From the NCBI GenBank assembly GCA_016713025.1, contig JADJPZ010000004.1, positions 3,224,001 through 3,288,000 on the forward strand: DNA of 64,000 bases, given 5' to 3'. Shown here one piece after another: positions 27,541-35,339 of this stretch. The translations under genes and the position numbers were made by a program. Source of the stretch: Saprospiraceae bacterium (GTDB lineage Bacteria; Bacteroidota; Bacteroidia; Chitinophagales; Saprospiraceae). The notes below the pieces were generated by a model. The model was not told the DNA's origin. It ran no database searches and worked only from the letters and a program-made list of their open reading frames with translations. Positions within the stretch are counted from its first letter, which is position 1; the number at the start of each line of letters is the position of its first letter.

Positions 27541-28731
27541 ATGAAATCAAAATTTGCAATTACTTTATTTTTGACCACTATTATATTTTACCATAATATC
27601 ATAGCACAAGTTACTAATAATACAAAAACTTCTATTGATAGTATCATTCAAGTAAAAATGCATGAAACTGGAATAGTTGGAATTGGAGCTTCTCTTATCA
27701 TTGATAAAAAAGTAGTTTGGACAAATGGATATGGCTATGCAGATAAAGAAAATAAAATTCCTTTCACGCCTTCAACTATAATTAATATTGCTTCCATAAG
27801 TAAGACTTTTACAGGGGTATGCATCATGAAAGCAGTTGAAGAAGGAAAAGTTTCGCTTGACGAAGACATAAACAACTATTTGCCTTTCAAAGTAATCAAT
27901 CCAAATTATCCTAATGACAAAATAACATTACGACATTTGGCAACACATACTTCAGGGATAGCTGACAGACATCCGATTTACAGTGACCACTATTTTTATG
28001 ATGGAAAAAAACCTGAACCTTTGGGTGAATTCTTAAAAAATTATTTTGTAGAAGATGGCAAACACTATTCAAACGAAAATTTTTACAATGCAAAGCCGGG
28101 TGCAAATAGAGGTTATTCAAATATTGGAGCTGGTTTAGCAGGATATATTATTGAATTGCAAACTGGTCAAAAGTTAAATGACTACGCCAAAAAATATATT
28201 TTTAAACCATTGAAAATGCTCAATACAGGTTGGGCTTTATCGGAAATAAAGATTGAAAATCATTCAAAACTTTACAAAAAACAAGGTGATACTATTGAAC
28301 AAGTCCAATTTTATGAAGTAACAACATATCCTGATGGTGGAGTTAGAACTTCGATAAATGAATTGTCAAAATTTTTCATTAGCCTGCTAAACGAAGGGAA
28401 ATTTAAGAAAGCAAGAATTCTGAAAAGTGAAACCGTTGAAGAAATGCTTCGCTTTCAATACACAGAAACCAATACACCTGAAAATGTGAACTTTAAAAAG
28501 CTTAACCAAGGTATTTTTTGGGCTACCAAATTAGGTGCAACTCGAATTGGACACAACGGTTCTGATCCTGGTGTCAGAACTTTTATGCTTTCAGATTTGA
28601 CCAAAGAAATTGGTGTAATTATATTTTTCAATACGGAATTAAACGAAGAGCATGAACGCAAATACTTTGATATTTATGAAGAACTATATAAATACGGACA
28701 AGACTTAAAAAATAAAACAACCAGCCACTAA
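27541..28731 (+). CDS. Serine hydrolase, beta-lactamase family
   Basis: 396 residues. Signal peptide KSKFAITLFLTTIIFYHNIIAQ. The class C motifs are complete: SISK (IINIASISKTFTGVCI), YSN (ANRGYSNIGAGLAGYI) and HNG (IGHNGSDPGVRTFML). Such periplasmic enzymes include D-aminopeptidases, esterases and DD-peptidases; the substrate cannot be told. The gene lies between a GTTAGCGGC motif 57 bases upstream and CCACTAACAATGC, which overlaps its stop codon. No neighbour shares an operon with it. Confidence 0.9.
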   Translation: MKSKFAITLFLTTIIFYHNIIAQVTNNTKTSIDSIIQVKMHETGIVGIGASLIIDKKVVWTNGYGYADKENKIPFTPSTIINIASISKTFTGVCIMKAVEEGKVSLDEDINNYLPFKVINPNYPNDKITLRHLATHTSGIADRHPIYSDHYFYDGKKPEPLGEFLKNYFVEDGKHYSNENFYNAKPGANRGYSNIGAGLAGYIIELQTGQKLNDYAKKYIFKPLKMLNTGWALSEIKIENHSKLYKKQGDTIEQVQFYEVTTYPDGGVRTSINELSKFFISLLNEGKFKKARILKSETVEEMLRFQYTETNTPENVNFKKLNQGIFWATKLGATRIGHNGSDPGVRTFMLSDLTKEIGVIIFFNTELNEEHERKYFDIYEELYKYGQDLKNKTTSH

Positions 28732-28922
28732 CAATGCAATACAGGCAAAAAGGGTTTTAGTGGTATGCAAAGCTTATCACCCGCATCAAGTTTCTTAACG
28801 TGGGATAAGGTCGCAGCACGCAATCCCTTTCTGGCCATATTGCCACCGTTAACGGTCCTTCCTCATTTTTCCCGAAACAAAAATAATTTCTCGTGCCAAC
28901 AAAATGATAGCTGAAATTAATC

Positions 28923-28930
28923 TAAATTTG
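28923..28930 (+). promoter_or_regulatory. -7 box upstream of esterase gene
   Basis: TAAATTTG matches TAnnTTTG. It precedes GTTAGTCAGAATTG (28953) and the start codon at 29007. Confidence 0.5.
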
Positions 28931-29006
28931 TAACAGTAAAGTTATATTTAACGTTAGTCAGAATTGTAAAGCGACCAACAAATCTATTCAAAACTGTAAC
29001 ATCTTA

Positions 29007-30890
29007 ATGAAATTGAAAATCCTTTTTTTTCTATTACTCGTTACCCGGATTGTATTTGGGCAGAATTTAAAGTCGGACAAAATTAGTTTTCTAAACTTTA
29101 CACCTATAGTAGATGGCAAATTGGATGGTAAGTTGGTCAATCTTCAAAAAAATAAGTTTAACCATTTCTTCCATTTTGATAATCCTGGCTATGATTCTGT
29201 TAGTGTACATTATCGCATGGCATACACGCCGACACATTTGTACTTATATATTGAAGCCCGGGCTGATAGCATTACTTACAGGGATAGAGGATTCATAAAC
29301 GGTGATGGATTTAAGTTACTACTTGCAAAGCCACAGAAAGATTCTCTGACTGATGAATACTATGATATAGGGTTCTCGCCGTCAAAAGATAAATATTACC
29401 GGGGAAGAAAAGGCATTTGGGATTATAACATACCACAAAATAGCGGTAAGAAATTGAGTTCAGCAACTCAATTTGCAGAGAAGGAATATGATGGAAAATG
29501 CGGGTTTGAAGTTTTATTGGCATGGAAAGATATTGAACCTTATCATCCTTGGTTTTCGGAACAATTGGGTTATAATTTATATTTCGCAAAAGCGATAAGC
29601 AATAATAATGCTTTGGGGTATTCCGTTGTTGAAGACGAAGGAATCTGGGATGAAGAAATCCCTAAAAGAAATTTTAAAACAATTACTTTCGGAAAACCCA
29701 AAAAAGTGAATCAGGAAATTGTCACTGCAAAACTCAGCAAAAGAAACATTAGCACGGCTGAACCACTATGGCTAAATCTAATTTCTGGATCAAACAAAAG
29801 TGGTTCTAAGTTAATTGAAGTTGACATCAAGAACGACTCGTCCAAAACAGTAGTGAGCAGAAAAGTAAATGTAAAGCTCAATAAAGAATTACAAAACGAG
29901 TTTTTGAAATTTGACCTCGATGGTTTACTTCCCAATCATTATAGCCTGTTTGTTTATTCCAATAAGGACACTATTGCTCAATATGATTTTGTTATTTTTC
30001 CCAAATTTGATTTCAATGAAATTCGAGTACATATTCGGAATAACAAACATGGTTTGCCATTGGGGACAGTTAATACCCTGGTTTTCAAAATAAATTTGAT
30101 TGAACTGAATTTAAACAAATTAAAAATGTATGAAACCGGGAGGCAGCTGTTCGACGAGTATCTCAAGTTTCAAAATGAATACGCGCAGTTTTTAAAAGGA
30201 ATTGACCCTTACCAAGGAATTACAACCTATTATAGAAGGGCTTTTAAATCCAAATATGACAGTACTTATCAACCATACACTATCAAACTACCAAAGAACT
30301 ATAATCCAACAAAAAAGTATCCGCTATTAGTCTTTCTCCATGGTAGTGGTCAAGACGAGCAACATTTATTAAAAAGTGCAAGAAGCGGAGGCAATTTTAT
30401 TGAACTTGCTCCATTTGCCAGAGATATGTATCGGTGTTATTCTTCAGACAGTTCTCAGAACGATATTATTGAAGCCATTGATGATGTAAAACTTCATTTT
30501 TCTGTAGATAGTCATAACATAATTGTAGGAGGGTTTTCTATGGGAGGTTATGGTGCATTAAGAACTTTTTATCAACATCCGAAGTTGTACAAAGGAGTTG
30601 CAGTATTTGCCGGACATCCGGATTTAGCAAATGAATGGTTAGGAGAAGGGCATCCAAATTTCTTAGACGATAAGTTTCTAACCAATTTTTTGAACATCCC
30701 TGTATTTATTTATCACGGAAGAAAAGATGGGGCATTGCCAATCTCTAAAATAGAAGAATTAATAACTAATCTAAAATCAAAGGGTATTACTGTAACTGAG
30801 CGATTAATCGAGAATAAAGCGCATGAGTATCCGGAAGATGAAACCAATAATATTTACTTTAAGTGGTTAACGCAAATTGTAGAAAAGTAA
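29007..30890 (+). CDS. Secreted esterase with N-terminal CBM9-like domain
   Basis: 627 residues; signal peptide KILFFLLLVTRIVFGQ. Residues ~30-230 look like a CBM9/DOMON-type beta sandwich (FTPIVDGKLDGKLVNLQ, YTPTHLYLYIEARAD, GFEVLLAWKDIEPYHPW). The C-terminal ~220 are an esterase/PHB-depolymerase-type alpha/beta hydrolase: YPLLVFLHGSGQDEQHLL with the oxyanion strand, the nucleophile elbow IIVGGFSMGGYGALR, VFIYHGRKDGALP and a late histidine in ENKAHEYPED. It is probably a surface or periplasmic carbohydrate esterase. The combination would suit acetyl- or feruloyl-ester removal from polysaccharides, which is inference. Confidence 0.8.
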   Translation: MKLKILFFLLLVTRIVFGQNLKSDKISFLNFTPIVDGKLDGKLVNLQKNKFNHFFHFDNPGYDSVSVHYRMAYTPTHLYLYIEARADSITYRDRGFINGDGFKLLLAKPQKDSLTDEYYDIGFSPSKDKYYRGRKGIWDYNIPQNSGKKLSSATQFAEKEYDGKCGFEVLLAWKDIEPYHPWFSEQLGYNLYFAKAISNNNALGYSVVEDEGIWDEEIPKRNFKTITFGKPKKVNQEIVTAKLSKRNISTAEPLWLNLISGSNKSGSKLIEVDIKNDSSKTVVSRKVNVKLNKELQNEFLKFDLDGLLPNHYSLFVYSNKDTIAQYDFVIFPKFDFNEIRVHIRNNKHGLPLGTVNTLVFKINLIELNLNKLKMYETGRQLFDEYLKFQNEYAQFLKGIDPYQGITTYYRRAFKSKYDSTYQPYTIKLPKNYNPTKKYPLLVFLHGSGQDEQHLLKSARSGGNFIELAPFARDMYRCYSSDSSQNDIIEAIDDVKLHFSVDSHNIIVGGFSMGGYGALRTFYQHPKLYKGVAVFAGHPDLANEWLGEGHPNFLDDKFLTNFLNIPVFIYHGRKDGALPISKIEELITNLKSKGITVTERLIENKAHEYPEDETNNIYFKWLTQIVEK

Positions 30891-30991
30891 ACAACGAACC
30901 GCTCCCATAGTATCGTCCATCGATGTCGCAACGGCGAAAGCCCCGGGCGTTTGGTGGCAAACATACAACATCACCCTACAAATTCAAAACT

Positions 30992-31315
30992 TTAATTTGC
31001 TGACATTTGTTTTTCTCCCCAGCTACGCATTTGATTAATAAACGGAATTAGTTCTTTTCCAGTTTCGGTAAGTGAATATTCAACTTTTGGTGGTACTTCT
31101 AAATAAACTTTTCTTATCACTAATTCGTCAGCTTCCAGTTCTTTTAGTGTTTGGGTAAGCATTTTTGGTGTAATACCCACTATTGCCCTGTTTAATTCAC
31201 CGTATCTCAATAAGCCATCCCTCAATACCCATAAAATCCGCCCTTTATACTTTCCGCCGATTCTTTGAAAGGCATAATCAACTGCACAAAATGCGTTTTT
31301 ACTTTTATTTTTCAT
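30992..31315 (-). CDS. HxlR family transcriptional regulator
   Basis: 107-residue winged helix: CAVDYAFQRIGGKYKGRILWVL, then LRYGELNRAIVGITPKMLTQTLKELEADELV and VPPKVEYSLTETGKELIP, all standard HxlR. The usual first cysteine is present (NAFCAVDYA). It is divergent from the CPBP/cupin pair starting at 31454, with a 138-bp shared control region, and probably regulates that pair. Confidence 0.93.
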   Translation of the reverse strand: MKNKSKNAFCAVDYAFQRIGGKYKGRILWVLRDGLLRYGELNRAIVGITPKMLTQTLKELEADELVIRKVYLEVPPKVEYSLTETGKELIPFINQMRSWGEKQMSAN

Positions 31316-31453
31316 TTATTTTAAAAACTTAAAATACTGATAATCAATATTACTATACTTTTAGTAAGTACCATACTTTATTGTATGTAATTGCCGTAAA
31401 GGTAATAAATACTTTTATTTGCAAAAACTTTTAATAAAATAAACAAAAAAATA

Positions 31454-32305
31454 ATGAATGCATTAGCCAAAAAAGTACTTTATTTTCCAGTTACTAAAAT
31501 TATTGTAGGAATTTGCGTTCCATTTTCACTATTTGTAGTAATTCAAAACTTTGTATTAAAACCAGTTTTTTACAGCATTATTCAGGATAAAAGTATTGCT
31601 GACCCTATTATTATTTTTATTGCTTCAATAGTATTATTAGTTAGTTATTACTATTTTTTCCGTTTATACGATAAAAGAGAAATTACCGAACTATCCCTGA
31701 AATACTTACCTAAAGAAATGTTTGGGGGTTTTCTATTTGGATTTTTGACAATCTCATTATCTATTTTCATTTTATATTTATTGGGGTTCTATCAGGCTTT
31801 TAGTATTTCAACTACTCATTACACAGCAAGGATGTTCACTGTATTACTATTTGCGGGGATAGTAGAAGACTTATTTCATAGGGGATTAATCCTAAGAGAA
31901 TTGGAAAATTGGTTAGGTACTCAGATAGCCATTTTCATTGCCATGTTGGTAGAATTACAACACATAACCAATCCAAATTTCAAACTATATGTTATAATAT
32001 TATATTTGACTTGGGGCTTTACAATGGCAATGATGTTTATTTATACTAAAAGAATATGGCTACCTTATTTCTTTCATATAGGCTGGAATTTTGCTCAGCC
32101 TTTTTATGGCTCCAATCTCACTGGGACAAATGATATGGGCAGTATCATTCAATCAAAATTTACAGGCCCTGAAATATTTACAGGTGGTGCAGTTGGAATG
32201 GAAGGTTCAATTTTTACGGTATTATTTCTATTAACTATTGGTATTGTTCTTTACCACCTTGCCAAAAAAGATGGTAAAATTGTAAAAGGCAAACTGTTTA
32301 AATGA
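31454..32305 (+). CDS. CPBP family intramembrane metalloprotease homologue
   Basis: 283 residues with about seven or eight hydrophobic helices. The ABI/CPBP motifs are VEDLFHRGLILRELE, where the first motif is normally EExxxR and here reads E-D-x-x-x-R, and PYFFHIGWNFAQPFYGS for the second histidine motif. Activity is plausible but not assured because of the E-to-D change. It overlaps the cupin gene by four bases, indicating translational coupling. The divergent HxlR gene is the probable regulator. Confidence 0.82.
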   Translation: MNALAKKVLYFPVTKIIVGICVPFSLFVVIQNFVLKPVFYSIIQDKSIADPIIIFIASIVLLVSYYYFFRLYDKREITELSLKYLPKEMFGGFLFGFLTISLSIFILYLLGFYQAFSISTTHYTARMFTVLLFAGIVEDLFHRGLILRELENWLGTQIAIFIAMLVELQHITNPNFKLYVIILYLTWGFTMAMMFIYTKRIWLPYFFHIGWNFAQPFYGSNLTGTNDMGSIIQSKFTGPEIFTGGAVGMEGSIFTVLFLLTIGIVLYHLAKKDGKIVKGKLFK

Positions 32306-32661
32306 TGAATTTAAGAGATTCCCTTTTAGGTCTTGACAATTATTTTATACCAAAGATCATTGGTGAAGAAAATGACCAATATATTAAAATAGTAAAAATA
32401 AAAGGTAACCATGTTCCCTGGCATAATCACAGAAACGAGGACGAAATGTTCTATGTATTTAAAGGCTCATTGCTCTTGGAGATTGAAAATAAAGGCGCCT
32501 TTATAATGCGACAAGGCGATATTTATGTGGTTAAAAAAGCAACAAATCATCGAGTTTCTTCAAAAAGGGAATGTTTGATTATGCTAATTGAACCTAAGAC
32601 AACAGAACATACAGGCAAGATAAAGTCCATTATAACAAAATCTGTTGATGAACAAAAATAG
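32302..32661 (+). CDS. Cupin domain protein
   Basis: 119 residues forming one cupin barrel: metal-ligand motif 1 is HVPWHNHRNEDEMFYVFKGS and motif 2 is MRQGDIYVVKKATNHRVSS, so His/His/Glu and a later His could bind a metal. Cytosolic. It starts inside the end of the CPBP gene (ATGA overlap). The function of small stand-alone cupins cannot be deduced. Confidence 0.85.
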   Translation: MMNLRDSLLGLDNYFIPKIIGEENDQYIKIVKIKGNHVPWHNHRNEDEMFYVFKGSLLLEIENKGAFIMRQGDIYVVKKATNHRVSSKRECLIMLIEPKTTEHTGKIKSIITKSVDEQK

Positions 32662-32853
32662 TAAGATTAAAAATTTTACAAACATTCAGTCATCCTACCC
32701 AAATCATTTAATTTAGGTGAACCCATCAATATCATAGGTAACAGCCGCGGCAGACAAAAAGTACCTTGATATCTCGTTTTGTTATATTTAACTATAATCG
32801 ATTTGTATCGATCGATAAGCTCAAATATTATACACACACCTATTTAACATCAT

Positions 32854-32931
32854 ACAAAAATAAAAGTCACTTAGAATGCACCTAAATCAGTCGCTTTTAC
32901 CTACTTTTGGAATGTAAATGGCAGTTTTTAG
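32854..32931 (+). repeat. Dispersed repeat R1-B (right part only)
   Basis: Contains the R1 core CTTAGAATGCACCTAAAT and TTTTACCTACTTTTGGAAT with few differences from copies A and C, ending 11 bases before GTTAGTGTCAATTTT (32942) and the LytTR gene. Confidence 0.8.
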
Positions 32932-32973
32932 ACAAACTGACGTTAGTGTCAATTTTATAAGACCGACAGAAAT

Positions 32974-33303
32974 ATGACAAACCAACAGAATTTCACTTTT
33001 ATAAAAACTGACAGAAAATTAATCAAATTAAATTTTGACGATATTTTATTTGTAAAAGGTTTGGGGAACTACGTTGAAATATTTGTAAAAAACAACAAAA
33101 AATTTGTTTACTATAAGGGCTTGAAAGACCTGATTGACAAATTGCCAAATGAATTTATGAGGGTTCACAATTCGTACATCATTAACCTAAAAAATGTAGA
33201 GCATATTGAAGATAATCATTTGATAATTGAAGAACATAAAATTACGGTTGCAAAAAGTTACAAAGAATGTTTAATAAGTTGCATTAACAAATTATTGCTC
33301 TAA
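32974..33303 (+). CDS. Stand-alone LytTR DNA-binding protein
   Basis: 109 residues consisting only of a LytTR domain: LIKLNFDDILFVKGLGNYVEIFV, LPNEFMRVHNSYIINLKNVEHIE, and the ending KITVAKSYKECLISCIN. No receiver domain or membrane segment is present, so it is not a classical response regulator. The NTF2-like gene follows after 99 bases on the same strand and may be its target. Confidence 0.9.
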   Translation: MTNQQNFTFIKTDRKLIKLNFDDILFVKGLGNYVEIFVKNNKKFVYYKGLKDLIDKLPNEFMRVHNSYIINLKNVEHIEDNHLIIEEHKITVAKSYKECLISCINKLLL

Positions 33304-33402
33304 ATATAAAAAGAGACAATCTAAATAAAAACAACTGATGAGTAAATAATTCATTTTTAGAATAGAAATTATGTGAATTACTTTGTTCAAAAAAATAAAA
33401 AT

Positions 33403-33915
33403 ATGAAACAATTATTATTTTGCTTAACAATTATCGCAATTATGGCAACTAACAAATTAAATGCTCAAAACAAGAATTATAAGAATGACGTACAAACCAT
33501 TGATGCACTAATGAAAGCGAGTTACGAAGTGGTTTCGGGAGAAAAAGGTGCTAAACGACAATGGGATAGAGACAATTATCTACATCACCCAAAAGCAGTA
33601 TATTCATATTTTGACAGAGAGCAGCAAAAGCAAGCAACTATGACTTTAGAAGAATTCCATAAAGAAACTGATGAAATGGTTTTTGGATCAGCATTCTATG
33701 AGAATGAAGTTAATAGAGAAGTCAGAGTTTTTGGTAATATTGCACACGTTTGGAGTACATATGAAACGAAATTAGAAAAAAATGGAAACGTTGAAAGAAG
33801 AGGAATAAATAGCATTCAATTAATTTTTGAGAACAATCGTTGGTATATTATTTCTTGGACATTTTGTGGAGAAACCGACAAAAACATAATTCCAAGAACA
33901 TTTGACAGAAATTAG
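33403..33915 (+). CDS. Secreted NTF2-like (DUF4440/SnoaL-type) protein
   Basis: 170 residues from ATG 33403, which opens a signal peptide (KQLLFCLTIIAIMATNKLNAQ). The cone-shaped NTF2-like fold is suggested by VQTIDALMKASYEVVSGEKG, the middle VRVFGNIAHVWSTYE and the ending INSIQLIFENNRWYIISWTF. No catalytic residues can be assigned. It probably forms a unit with the LytTR gene. CCACTAACAACTAAG, a post-gene motif, follows 17 bases after the stop. Confidence 0.75.
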   Translation: MKQLLFCLTIIAIMATNKLNAQNKNYKNDVQTIDALMKASYEVVSGEKGAKRQWDRDNYLHHPKAVYSYFDREQQKQATMTLEEFHKETDEMVFGSAFYENEVNREVRVFGNIAHVWSTYETKLEKNGNVERRGINSIQLIFENNRWYIISWTFCGETDKNIIPRTFDRN

Positions 33916-34446
33916 AAAAAACTACCACTAACAACTAAGTTTTCGCAGTGTGCGGAGCACAAGCCATGACTTGAGCGTAGCGACTGATGAATGCAGCTAA
34001 AACAAAATGGAACAATATGAATAAAACTCCGTTGAACCCTGCCTGACAGAGTGGTCAGGCGGGCGGGGCCTTAGGTAGTCAGCCTTTGCAGTCGGATAAA
34101 CTCTGCCAGATGTGAAAAACGAAATTTTGTGTTACAACTCAGAGCGTTACAAGTTACTGCCAAAGCGGTACAAGTAACGCATTGGCGTCAGAACTATGGG
34201 ATATCGTCAGGTACCTTGACTATTATTGTTCCTTTGCAAATAGAAAAATCATTCAAAAATAAAAGTCACTTAGAATGCACCTAAATAGGTCGTTTTTACC
34301 TACTTTTGGAATGTAAATGGTCGGTTCCAGGCAACTTCCCGTTGGTAGCAATTTTACAGACAACTTTCAAATGGACATTATTTACGAACTACTCTTTACT
34401 TTGCCAGACAAAGTCGGAAGATGATAAAATCTATTATTGTGAAAAT
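33916..34446. other. Intergenic region with motif, hairpin and R1-C
   Basis: Holds the post-gene motif CACTAACAACTAAGTTTTCG near 33934, TCCGTTGAAC near 34029, a hairpin at 34037-34063 (CCTGCCTGAC / GTCAGGCGGG), the repeat R1-C, and GTTGGTAGCAATTTT at 34341. A 16-codon frame from ATG 34372 (DIIYELLFTLPDKVGR) precedes the next gene. Confidence 0.5.
34107..34320 (+). repeat. Dispersed repeat R1-C (longest copy)
   Basis: Same ends as R1-A (AGATGTGAAAAACGAAATTT to ACTTTTGGAATGTAAATGG) but with an extra segment around ACTGCCAAAGCGGTACAAG. It ends 20 bases before GTTGGTAGCAATTTT. Confidence 0.8.
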
Positions 34447-34860
34447 ATGAAAAACCTTTTCCCAATCCTTGATGAGATTTTAAAACCATTTTTATCTTCT
34501 AAAATATTGTCCTGGCAACATTTTGAAAAACTAAAGTGGTTAAAAAATGAAAAATGTTATAGAGGGAGCAGTTCAAAAATACCAACAGGTGGTTGTATCG
34601 ACTGGAATTACGAAAATATAGAAAAAACATTGACAACTTTCCTAAAGGACAAAGCACTTCATAACCATATTTGGAATAACCTTAATGGAAATCCGGGCAT
34701 TCCTATTCCCCAAAATTCATTGGACAAACGCGGCTATGTTTTTCATTACAGTACTACAGTTTTTGGAGATAGAAATAAATTAAATCGAGACAAAACAACT
34801 GATTGGTATAATAGAATTACTGATTTTAGATTTCAAATTCAGTACTTGTTGCGCAGTTAA
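34447..34860 (+). CDS. Unknown small cytosolic protein
   Basis: 137 residues from ATG 34447; the frame is open further upstream to 34306 but that part runs into the R1 repeat. Features: LFPILDEILKPFLSSKILSW, then EKCYRGSSSKIPTGGCIDWNYENIEK, then a basic C-terminus ending DFRFQIQYLLRS. No signal or membrane segment, and no family recognised. It is directly followed, in convergent orientation, by an IS982-like remnant overlapping its last codons. Confidence 0.5.
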   Translation: MKNLFPILDEILKPFLSSKILSWQHFEKLKWLKNEKCYRGSSSKIPTGGCIDWNYENIEKTLTTFLKDKALHNHIWNNLNGNPGIPIPQNSLDKRGYVFHYSTTVFGDRNKLNRDKTTDWYNRITDFRFQIQYLLRS

Positions 34861-35195
34861 GCAGCAAGAGCCGTTTTGAGTTTGTTTAATAATTTTTGTT
34901 TGGAAAAATTATTTAATTGTAGCGTAGCAACTGCTGCCGCTTTACAAGTCAATCTTGCGATAAGCCCGTCTGATGTTTTGGCATAATTTCTTTTCACCAT
35001 AAATTGATCATCTAGTCGGGAAATTTTCGTTTCTATCTTTTTCCTATGATACGCAGAAGCTTTCGACCACATCGTTTGACCTTTCATGTTAGCTCTTAAA
35101 GGCGTAACTAATTGGATTGATTTTGTCTCAAATAAGGACAACTGAACGGACTCAGATATATAACCATTATCTCCAAGTAGTTGACAAAAGGATAT
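34857..35195 (-). pseudogene. IS982-like transposase, C-terminal remnant
   Basis: The open frame reads LLGDNGYISESVQLSLFE, then IQLVTPLRANMKG and KIETKISRLDDQFMVKRNYAKT, the C-terminal third of IS982/IS5-like DDE transposases. The N-terminal two thirds are absent, and the right boundary abuts a fragment of another gene near 35180-35195. Confidence 0.7.
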
Positions 35196-35282
35196 AGAAT
35201 TCTGATAGACAATGAATACAAAAAGCCAAATCCTGATTATAAACTGATAGAAAAATGGCGTAAAGAAGGTGCCAGAGATTGA
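35181..35282 (+). pseudogene. C-terminal fragment of an unknown gene
   Basis: 34 codons (YRILIDNEYKKPNPDYK, then LIEKWRKEGARD and a stop) on the strand opposite the IS982 remnant, cut on its left by that remnant. Compositionally it looks like a real protein end, but the family is not recognised. Confidence 0.35.
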
Positions 35283-35339
35283 GTTCTTTTCTTAAAGGTA
35301 TATGTCAAAACATGGTCTGCAACAATCGGAACTTGACGC

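Noticed and set aside
28732..28900. Small RNA gene between serine hydrolase and esterase
   Set aside because: GC-richer than its surroundings, with a motif pair at its ends, but no promoter or terminator; kept only as part of the boundary-motif observation.
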